Below, in pieces: positions 1 to 5,714 of a stretch of DNA of 9,705 bases (its first letter is position 1; the number at the start of each line of letters is the position of its first letter). Source of the stretch: Candidatus Kuenenia stuttgartensis (lineage in GTDB: Bacteria; Planctomycetota; Planctomycetia; Pirellulales; UBA1268). The DNA is taken from NCBI GenBank assembly GCA_945876515.1, contig CAMCPF010000079.1, forward strand, positions 1 through 9,705, given 5' to 3'. The position numbers and the translations under genes are program-made. The notes below the pieces were generated by a model, which did not search any database, had not been told where the DNA came from, and saw only the letters and a list, made by a program, of their open reading frames with translations.

Positions 1-317
1 AACTGCTTGATCGCCTCGAGCGACACGGCCGGCTCGTCGTGGCCGGCCTCACCGGGCCGCCCACGGCGGACGCCCGCAAGGTGGAGCAGCGAGTAGATCA
101 GCATCGAGGCGTGGCCGCAGGAGAGCACGAACCGGTCGCGGTTGGGCCAGAGCGGATCGGCAGGGTCGTAGCGGAGAAAGTCCTTCCACACCGTGTAGGC
201 CACCGGTGCCAGGGCCATCGGGGTGCCGGGGTGGCCGCTTTTGGCCGCCTCGACGGCGTCCATGGAGAGGGTGCGGATCGTATCGATGGCGAGGCGGTCG
301 ATGTCGGTCGCGGACAT
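1..317 (-). CDS. tkt: Transketolase, N-terminal part (runs off the left edge)
   Basis: Transketolase is a thiamine diphosphate enzyme of the non-oxidative pentose phosphate pathway and acts in the cytoplasm. It moves two-carbon units between ketose and aldose phosphates. Only the first 105 codons lie in the window; the family is usually about 660 residues. The protein starts MSATDIDRLAIDTIRTLSMD. Residues 27-34 are SGHPGTPM, the conserved N-terminal loop with a cofactor/substrate-site histidine (H29). Residues 59-71 include NRDRFVLSCGHAS, the second family motif, with H69. The ATG at 317-315 is supported by AAGGAG at 328-323, five bases upstream. It is the last gene of the minus-strand run and is separated from the upstream gene by 228 bases, so it may have its own promoter. 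The family assignment is firm; which isozyme it is cannot be judged. Confidence 0.95.
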   Translation of the reverse strand, partial: MSATDIDRLAIDTIRTLSMDAVEAAKSGHPGTPMALAPVAYTVWKDFLRYDPADPLWPNRDRFVLSCGHASMLIYSLLHLAGVRRGRPGEAGHDEPAVSLEAIKQ

Positions 318-322
318 GCGTG

Positions 323-328
323 CTCCTT
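323..328 (-). promoter_or_regulatory. Ribosome binding site of transketolase
   Basis: The minus strand reads AAGGAG here, five bases before the ATG at 317. It is a near-ideal Shine-Dalgarno sequence and fixes the transketolase start, because the ATG is followed at once by the typical transketolase N-terminus. Confidence 0.75.
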
Positions 329-386
329 GGCTGGCGGATTGACGGCGGGAGTGTAGCAAACGCGGGCTTCGTCGGTAGCACGGGCT

Positions 387-520
387 CAGGGCTGCCCATG
401 CCCCATCGCCGGACGCTCGCTTCGGGCATCCTGCCCTCCGCGCACTCCATGCCGGCTGCGCTCTCGCCATCCTGGCTTCGCTTGCCGCCAAGGCCGGCTC
501 GTGTGGCAGGGGCAGCCCTG
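387..520. repeat. Intergenic element bounded by 16-base inverted repeats
   Basis: The arms are CAGGGCTGCCCATGCC at 387-402 and GGCAGGGGCAGCCCTG at 505-520. They are reverse complements at 15 of 16 positions, with 102 bases between them. The interior holds shorter related words, such as TTCGGGCATCCTGCC near 422-436 and CCATCCTGGCTTCGC near 469-483, and convincing codons are absent. It lies between the end of the metalloprotease-like gene and the start of transketolase. It could be a small non-autonomous mobile element, a REP-like dispersed repeat, or a long-loop transcript structure ending the upstream operon. No transposase or clear target duplication is seen. Only the inverted repeat is directly visible; the rest is inference. 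Confidence 0.45.
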
Positions 521-545
521 CGCTATCCAGAGGTTGGCGATGGTT

Positions 546-2087
546 CTACTCGAGGATGTATTTCCGATACTCCGCTTCGAGCTCTGCGAACGATCGGCGG
601 CAGAGGCGGGGGAGGGCGTCGGGGTCGGCGGTACCGGAGTAGACCCGCACGAGATACTCGACGAACGACTCGCGGTAGCGGCCGCCGTGGGCGTTCATGA
701 AGAAGTCGGCCAGGCCGCCGCACTCGTCGTAGAGGTCGGCGACTCGGTCGTGAGCCTGGAAGGCCTCGCGGCCGAGGGCCGTGAGGTCAGCGAGCGGTAC
801 GTGAAGCGTGTCCTTGGCGAGCAGGTTACGGGCCGCCGGCCCCCGGCCCGCGTCGCGGCCGCCGATCGTCCAGCCAAACTCCGTCTTCGCGATCGACTCG
901 GCATAGAGGGCCGCGGCCTCCACGGCCCAGAACCCGCAGCGGCGGCCGGGCTCGGCCCTGAGCTTGAGGAAGTCGGGGCGGGACTCGGCGAACAGCTGAT
1001 GAAACGCCTCGTGCCGCACGGTGACCGCCGGCGGGCCGGCCGGGTCGGCGAAGAACCAGATCGTGGCGGTGGGCTGCCAGTAGATGCCGTCGGTGATGTC
1101 GATCAGCGGTTCGAGCCGGCGGAGTTCGTCCGTGTATTGCGCGCGGCTGCCGCAGAGGATCGCGGAGTGAGGCGTCTGGGGGCTGATCCGGCCGCGGCCG
1201 GCCAGCCGTTTCTCGAGGTCGGCAGGCTCGACGGCAAAGGCTCCAAAGAACTGCAGCCACACAAGCCGCGTGCTCTCCAACTGGGCCGCGAGGTCGCCCG
1301 TGACGGGTGGGGGGGCCGTCGAGACGATCTCCCAGTGATCGGACTCGAACTGCCGCCCGTGCTTGACCTCCCGCAGCGTCGCGTCGTCTTCGGCTGCTTT
1401 CACCCAGCGGCCCCTGAGGTAGCGTTCGCCGTCGCGGTGGCGGCCAAGCCTGCTCTTCGGCATCCAGCCGAACTGCGGGTCATATTCCTCGGCCTTGTCG
1501 AGCCGCCGCGCCGCCTCGGGCCACTCCCAGCGGTCGCCGCGGCGCACCCAGCCGCCCACCGCCCGGGCCCGGGCGTGGTCGGGGTCGTCGCGGAGCGTGA
1601 GGAAGACCAGTCGGATGGCCTCGCATGATTGAGGCCCCGACGGGGTGGCGCTCGGATCGGGCCTGGTCAGTTCCGCCCGCGTCGGCTGACGGTCGTGGGC
1701 AGCCGCGGCCCAGAGGGCGTGCTCGAAGGTGCCGGTCGCCCGGGCCCGCCGGGCCGCTAGGAAGTCGTTCCAGATCGACCGCGCGGCGTCGCCGTCCACG
1801 CAGGCGGGAGTCGCGAGTGACGGCGGGATCGCCAGGGCGACCTGCCGGCCCTCGAGCGAAGGCAGCTGCCAGGCCTTGATGACGGCGGCGAGGTCACCGT
1901 GGCCGTCGATCTCGCAGCGGCGGAGCAGGTCCTGCTCCGCCGCCGCGTATTCCTCGTCGAGTTTGGCCAGCGACTTGGCCGGCTCGGCCCGCGGGGCGGC
2001 CGTCGCAACGACCGGGACCAGCGTCATGACGGCCGCCGTGAGGCACCGCCGCACCGTCGCGATCGGCCGGGCCCAGGACCTGCTCAC
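546..2087 (-). CDS. Secreted HExxH metalloprotease-like protein (DUF1570/peptidase MA type)
   Basis: This 513-residue protein is probably exported and may be a zinc peptidase. Residues 1-31 form a signal peptide: positive residues, a hydrophobic stretch (about LTAAVMTLVPVVATA) and an alanine-rich cleavage site. A conserved-looking tract at about 178-232 (GWVRRGDRWEWPEAARR, then YLRGRWVKAAEDDA) resembles linker regions of planctomycete DUF1570 proteins. The C-terminal half carries RHEAFHQLF with H359, E360 and H363, followed by GFWAVEAAALYAES with E390. That spacing fits a gluzincin site of two His and a downstream Glu. The start is GTG at 2087-2085, overlapping the isomerase stop as GTGA; the Shine-Dalgarno is weak, which suggests translation coupled to the upstream gene. 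In-frame alternatives at GTG codon 12 or ATG codon 21 would cut into the signal peptide. Substrate unknown; protease activity is inferred from the motif. Confidence 0.82.
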   Translation of the reverse strand: MSRSWARPIATVRRCLTAAVMTLVPVVATAAPRAEPAKSLAKLDEEYAAAEQDLLRRCEIDGHGDLAAVIKAWQLPSLEGRQVALAIPPSLATPACVDGDAARSIWNDFLAARRARATGTFEHALWAAAAHDRQPTRAELTRPDPSATPSGPQSCEAIRLVFLTLRDDPDHARARAVGGWVRRGDRWEWPEAARRLDKAEEYDPQFGWMPKSRLGRHRDGERYLRGRWVKAAEDDATLREVKHGRQFESDHWEIVSTAPPPVTGDLAAQLESTRLVWLQFFGAFAVEPADLEKRLAGRGRISPQTPHSAILCGSRAQYTDELRRLEPLIDITDGIYWQPTATIWFFADPAGPPAVTVRHEAFHQLFAESRPDFLKLRAEPGRRCGFWAVEAAALYAESIAKTEFGWTIGGRDAGRGPAARNLLAKDTLHVPLADLTALGREAFQAHDRVADLYDECGGLADFFMNAHGGRYRESFVEYLVRVYSGTADPDALPRLCRRSFAELEAEYRKYILE

Positions 2088-3082
2088 GACTCGGCGAAGG
2101 CCGCGTCGAACTGCACGTTGCTCGGCGCGAAGTCGAGGTTCTTGACGAACCGGGCCGCCTCGGCGGCGCCGTGCTCACGGTCCATGCCGCAATCCTCCCA
2201 CTCGACCGAGAGCGGCCCCTCGTAGCCGGCCTGGTTCAAGGCCCGGATGATCTCCTCGAAGTCCACGCCGCCACGGCCGGGGGAGCGGAAGTCCCAGCCC
2301 CGGCGCGGATCGCCGAAGTTGAGATGGCTGGCGAGGATGCCCGTCCGGCCGTTCAGGGTCACGATCGCATCCTTGATGTGGACGTGATAGATCCGGTCGG
2401 AGAAGGTGCGGATGAACTCCACCGAGTTCACGCCCTGCCAGTGGAGGTGGCTGGGGTCGAAGTTGAAGCCGAACTCCTCGCGGCGGCCGAGCGCCTTGAG
2501 GGCTCGCTCGGCGGTGAAGATGTCGAAGGCGATCTCGGTGGGATGGACCTCGAGCGCGAACCGCACGCCGCACTCGGCGAATACGTCGAGGATCGGATGC
2601 CAGCGATCGGCGAACTCGGCGAAGCCGGCCTCGATCATCGACTCGGGTACCGGCGGGAAGGAATAGAGCAGGGGCCAGATCGCTGAGCCTGTGAACCCGT
2701 TGACCACCGAGACGCCGAGCTTCTGGGCGGCCCGGGCGGTGTTCCTCATTTCCTCGGCAGCACGCCGGTTGACGCCGGAGGGGTCGCCGTCGCCCCAGAC
2801 GTGCGGCGGCAGGATCGACTTGTGCCGCTCGTCGATCCGGTCGCAGACGGCCTGGCCAACGAGGTGGTTGGAGATGGCGTAGCAGGCGAGGTCATGCCGC
2901 TCGAGCTGGTCCCGCTTGGCCGCGCAGTAGCCGCTCTCCTCGAGGGCCCGTGTGACGTCGAAGTGGTCGCCCCAGCAGGCGAGTTCGAGGCCCTGGTAGC
3001 CGAACTCACGGCCCTTGCGGGCGAGGTCGTCGAGCGGCATGTCGGCCCACTGGCCGGTGAACAGCGTGACGGGACGGGCCAT
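2084..3082 (-). CDS. Sugar phosphate isomerase/epimerase (xylose isomerase-like TIM barrel)
   Basis: This 332-residue cytoplasmic enzyme belongs to the AP endonuclease family 2/xylose isomerase-like TIM barrel superfamily, whose members interconvert sugars, sugar phosphates or inositols using a divalent metal. Likely metal ligands are E178 (FALEVHP), D209 (FNFDPSHLHW), H235 (HVHIKD) and E294 (LSVEWEDCGM); H212 may also contribute. Length is normal for the family. An in-frame start 33 codons upstream (3181) exists, but the ATG at 3082 is chosen because GAGGAG lies six bases before it and MARPVTLFTGQWADMPLDDL is a typical opening for the fold. The TGA stop overlaps the GTG of the next gene, so the two are probably co-translated. 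It follows the metallophosphoesterase after 126 bases. The precise substrate cannot be read from sequence, and many paralogues with different substrates occur in planctomycetes. Confidence 0.92.
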   Translation of the reverse strand: MARPVTLFTGQWADMPLDDLARKGREFGYQGLELACWGDHFDVTRALEESGYCAAKRDQLERHDLACYAISNHLVGQAVCDRIDERHKSILPPHVWGDGDPSGVNRRAAEEMRNTARAAQKLGVSVVNGFTGSAIWPLLYSFPPVPESMIEAGFAEFADRWHPILDVFAECGVRFALEVHPTEIAFDIFTAERALKALGRREEFGFNFDPSHLHWQGVNSVEFIRTFSDRIYHVHIKDAIVTLNGRTGILASHLNFGDPRRGWDFRSPGRGGVDFEEIIRALNQAGYEGPLSVEWEDCGMDREHGAAEAARFVKNLDFAPSNVQFDAAFAES

Positions 3083-3088
3083 GAGAAA

Positions 3089-3094
3089 CTCCTC
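3089..3094 (-). promoter_or_regulatory. Ribosome binding site that decides the isomerase start
   Basis: The minus strand reads GAGGAG six bases upstream of the ATG at 3082. This supports a 332-residue isomerase over the longer 365-residue reading frame, whose extra N-terminus (arginine- and proline-rich) does not look like part of the barrel. Confidence 0.75.
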
Positions 3095-3208
3095 GGGACT
3101 GTCGTGCCTGGGCGGATGAATGCGACCGGGAACTCCCCGATTCGCCACCCGGGATTGTGCCACATCGAGCGGGCCCGGCAAACCGGCCGCAGCCGTTCCC
3201 CGACCCGC

Positions 3209-4147
3209 TCAGCCCCGCTGCTTGCCCCGCCACTCGCGGGCCGGCCAGCCGTAGTCGACGAACGCGTAGTCGAAGCGGCCGTCGGGGAAGAGGTCGACGA
3301 GGCCGTAGCAGGGAGGAAACCCATACTCGGCTCCGGTCCACCAGGCGCCGCTGGCAGCTCCGCCGCAGATGTACCAGGTGCCGCGGTACTCACACCGGTC
3401 CTGCGTGTGCATGTGGCCCGAAAGGCAGAGTCTCACGTTGCCGGCCGTGCGGAAGATCTCGCTGAGCACCCAGCAGTCGGCGTGCTGCCAGCTACCGGGC
3501 ACGTCGATCGAGTTGCCTCGCCGGCGGCTGTCGCCGTAAAGCGACGAGGTCACGCTCACGATCGGCAGGTGGCTGAGCACGCACACTGGCCGGTCCCTGG
3601 GCGTGGCGGAGAGGTCCTGCTCGAGCCACGCGAGTTGCTCGTCCGACACCGCCCCCAGGGCTGACATGCTGTCGAGGGCCACGAAGTGCCAGCCGCCGTG
3701 GTCGAAGGAGTGCCAGCGATGCGGCATGCCGAGGGCCTCGACCATCAGGGCGGCACCAGCCTTCTCGGCGGGCACTTCGGCCGTCGGCTCCTTGCCGCCC
3801 CAGATGTCGTGGTTGCCGAGGCAGCTCTGGATCGGCACGGGGCAGTGCTTCGCAGCATCCTTCCAGAGCCCCACCTGTGTGGCGGCGGAGGCTCCGGTGA
3901 CGCCGCCGTCGATCGCCATCACGGTGTCGCCCGTGTTGAGCACGATCTCCGGCCGGTCGGGCCGGTCGAACATGTGGGCGAACAGGGCCGCCATCCCCTC
4001 GGGGGCTTTCCGGTCGGGGGTGATGTGGGTGTCGGTGATGTGGGCCACGCGGACGGCGGCGGAAGCAGCCGTGGCCGAGGCCGGCCGGGTGGTGAGGGCG
4101 GCCGCCCCGGCGGCAGCAGCACTTGCAAAGAGATCGCGTCGATTCAT
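3209..4147 (-). CDS. Tat-exported calcineurin-like metallophosphoesterase
   Basis: This 312-residue phosphoesterase has all the metal-binding motifs of the calcineurin-like family: D39 and H41 (HITDTHIT), G73-D74 (LNTGDTV), N112-H113-D114 (LGNHDIW), H193 (LSHLPIV) and H245/H247 (LSGHMHT). Such enzymes hydrolyse phosphomono- or diesters at a two-metal centre. Residues 1-28 are a Tat-type signal: MNRRDLF with the twin arginines, then an alanine-rich hydrophobic stretch ending near PASATA. It should therefore act outside the cytoplasm in folded form. The ATG at 4147 is preferred because it places the twin arginines at the N-terminus. A GTG 18 codons upstream (4201) touches the regulator stop and would give an atypical extended leader. 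It starts 51 bases after the regulator ends, so co-transcription is likely. Substrate unknown; it could be a phosphatase or a cyclic nucleotide/phospholipid phosphodiesterase. Confidence 0.92.
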   Translation of the reverse strand: MNRRDLFASAAAAGAAALTTRPASATAASAAVRVAHITDTHITPDRKAPEGMAALFAHMFDRPDRPEIVLNTGDTVMAIDGGVTGASAATQVGLWKDAAKHCPVPIQSCLGNHDIWGGKEPTAEVPAEKAGAALMVEALGMPHRWHSFDHGGWHFVALDSMSALGAVSDEQLAWLEQDLSATPRDRPVCVLSHLPIVSVTSSLYGDSRRRGNSIDVPGSWQHADCWVLSEIFRTAGNVRLCLSGHMHTQDRCEYRGTWYICGGAASGAWWTGAEYGFPPCYGLVDLFPDGRFDYAFVDYGWPAREWRGKQRG

Positions 4148-4197
4148 CTGCCAGAGGCTAGCCCCGCCGTCGCCGCGTCCGCAACCGCGGCGACCAC

Positions 4198-5373
4198 TCA
4201 CCCCCGGGACCGGCGGCGGTAGGCTGAGGGCGTCATGCCTATCTCACGGCGGAACACCCTGGTCATCACCTCCGCGTAGTTGAAGCCACTAGCCGCGGCC
4301 ACGTCCTCGAGCGGCTCGTCGCCTGACGAGAGCAGCTTGCGGACGCGTTCGATCTTCACTCGCCGGATCTCCTCGGCGGGGGTGCGGTCGAGCTGCGTGC
4401 GAAACCGCTGCTCCAGCCAGCGCCGGGACGCTCGGGCGTGGGCGACAACGTCGGCCACGGCGATGCCTTCGTGGGCCCGCTCGCGGATGAACCGCACGGC
4501 TGCCGCCACGATCGGATCCGTGATGGCGAGCGTGTCGGTGCTCCGCCGCGTGACGACGCCGCCGGTGGGCAGTTCGATCGTGACCGGGGCCGCCGCCCGG
4601 CCGGCCAGCAGGTCGGCGAGCAATCGGGCGGCACGGCGGCCGACCTGCTCTGGAGAGTGATCGAGGCTCGAGAGCGGCGGGCTGGTGAGGTGGCTGACGA
4701 GTTCGTCGTGTTCGCCGGCCAGCACAGCCACCCCGCCGGGGACGTCGATGCCGGCCGTGCGGCAGGCCTCTGTGACGCGCCGGGCCGTGAAGCTGTCGAA
4801 CGTGAACAGGCCGATGGGCTTGGCGAGCGAGCCGAGCCAGCGAGCCAGGCCGTCGTCGGGCCCGTGCCCAAGGCGGTCGGGCCAGGCCGCGGGATCGAAG
4901 GTGTCGGTGGGCAGGCTCCGGGCGGTGAGCGAGGCGGCGAAGGCGGTCCCGAGGCGGTCCACGTAGCCCGGCCGCCGGCTGCTGCCGACGTAGGCGAACT
5001 GTCGCAGGCCCAGATCCATGAGGTAACGGGCCGAGACCTCGGCCGCATTCTCCTCCTGCACGCTGCACCGCGAGATCTCCGGGTCGAGCCGATACCACGA
5101 CACGTCCACGGCGGGGATCCGGGCCTCGAAAATGGCCCGGGCGAGGCCATCGTGGGTGACGCGGGCGATCACCCCGTCGGGCTGCCAGCCGGTCGGCAGG
5201 TTGAGTTCTTCGCCCCGGCCATGCGGCTCGTGCCACAGATCCCAGTCGAGCCCGGCGGCGGCCACGTGCCGCCCCACGCCCGCGACGATCCCGGTACCCC
5301 AGGACGTGGACGATTCAACGAGCAAGGCGATGCGGACGCGCACGACAGTTCCGGGTTGGGCCACCAGGGCCAC
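4198..5373 (-). CDS. XylR-type transcriptional regulator (AraC family, sugar-binding N-terminus)
   Basis: This protein of about 391 residues is a cytoplasmic DNA-binding regulator. Residues about 13-280 form a periplasmic-binding-protein/LacI-like ligand domain (starting RIALLVESSTSWGTGIVAGV; also IPAVDVSWY, QFAYVGSSRRPGYVDR, GLFTFDSFTARRVTEACRTA and GVAVLAGEHDEL). Residues about 285-391 are an AraC DNA-binding domain with two helix-turn-helix units: VADVVAHARASRRWLEQRF, and LEDVAAASGFNYAEVMTRVF followed by GMTPSAYRR. This order of domains is that of E. coli XylR, which senses xylose. The start is uncertain: GTG at 5373 is the longest, but GTG at 5364 or 5343 would also work, and the ligand domain begins just after the last. 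It heads the minus-strand gene run and is divergent from the giant repeat gene. The ligand is unproven, so no gene symbol is given. Confidence 0.9.
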   Translation of the reverse strand: MALVAQPGTVVRVRIALLVESSTSWGTGIVAGVGRHVAAAGLDWDLWHEPHGRGEELNLPTGWQPDGVIARVTHDGLARAIFEARIPAVDVSWYRLDPEISRCSVQEENAAEVSARYLMDLGLRQFAYVGSSRRPGYVDRLGTAFAASLTARSLPTDTFDPAAWPDRLGHGPDDGLARWLGSLAKPIGLFTFDSFTARRVTEACRTAGIDVPGGVAVLAGEHDELVSHLTSPPLSSLDHSPEQVGRRAARLLADLLAGRAAAPVTIELPTGGVVTRRSTDTLAITDPIVAAAVRFIRERAHEGIAVADVVAHARASRRWLEQRFRTQLDRTPAEEIRRVKIERVRKLLSSGDEPLEDVAAASGFNYAEVMTRVFRREIGMTPSAYRRRSRG

Positions 5374-5561
5374 TCGACCCCCAGAGGCTAACGGCTGCTG
5401 CGTCTCCGATCAAAAAAGGGGCCAAAACCACAAGGCTCACGCATTCCAAATGATCGCGATTTGCCAGGATCGGGGAAGTTGGCCTGCGCAAGTAATCCAA
5501 AACACATGCGCTCGCGGTTGTGGCTCCGCAGGGCCTGCTGTGAGAGCATCCGAAGGTCGAA

Positions 5562-5578
5562 GCGGGCAGCTGCCCCGC
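5562..5578. repeat. Short hairpin in the leader of the giant repeat gene
   Basis: GCGGG at 5562-5566 can pair with CCCGC at 5574-5578 around a seven-base loop; alternatively the 12-base palindrome GGGCAGCTGCCC at 5564-5575 forms. It sits 25 bases before the ATG at 5604 and just upstream of the ribosome binding site. It could be an operator half-site or a leader RNA hairpin, or chance in GC-rich DNA. Confidence 0.35.
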
Positions 5579-5590
5579 TCTCGCCGCTGC

Positions 5591-5596
5591 GTGGAG
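5591..5596 (+). promoter_or_regulatory. Ribosome binding site of the giant repeat gene
   Basis: GTGGAG lies seven bases before the ATG at 5604. It is a good Shine-Dalgarno match and supports that start, which also gives a well-formed signal peptide. Confidence 0.65.
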
Positions 5597-5603
5597 TCGC
5601 CTC

Positions 5604-5714
5604 ATGAGTGGTTCACCCGTGTCCTCGCTGTCGCGCGCCATACGACTGCGATTCGGCGCCGCGTATCTCGCCGTGGCAGTCGCGCTCCTCCTGCCGCGGT
5701 TCGGCCTTGCGGCC
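5604..5714 (+). other. Signal peptide of the giant repeat protein
   Basis: Residues 1-37 have a basic N-region (SRAIRLRFG), a hydrophobic core (AAYLAVAVALLL) and an alanine cleavage site (FGLAA, then DVIKANN). Cleavage after A36 or A37 is likely, sending the protein through Sec. The exact site is a judgement by eye. Confidence 0.75.

Larger units (their letters stand above)
5374..5603. promoter_or_regulatory. Divergent intergenic region between the regulator and the giant repeat gene
   Basis: These 230 bases must hold the promoters of both the XylR-like regulator (leftward) and the giant repeat gene (rightward), unless transcription enters from elsewhere. The left half (about 5408-5510) is clearly more A/T-rich than the flanking genes and includes a run of six A at 5412-5417. 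A perfect 8-base palindrome ATCGCGAT lies at 5453-5460. I could not find a convincing -35/-10 pair on either strand, so no promoter is placed. No small reading frame with credible codon use is seen. Confidence 0.5.

Noticed and set aside
206..700. A possible small gene covering the gap before transketolase.
   Set aside because: The product is arginine- and proline-rich, overlaps two real genes on the other strand, and its middle part is the inverted-repeat element.
501..1628. A 375-codon plus-strand open frame opposite the metalloprotease-like gene.
   Set aside because: It is a low-complexity shadow of a minus-strand gene that has a signal peptide, a HEAFH site and a coupled start.
3167..3210. 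GAGCGGG at 3167-3173 pairing with CCCGCTC at 3204-3210, a possible terminator after the metallophosphoesterase.
   Set aside because: The stem is only seven bases with a 30-base loop, it overlaps the stop codon, and there is no run of U. In DNA this GC-rich that is weak evidence.
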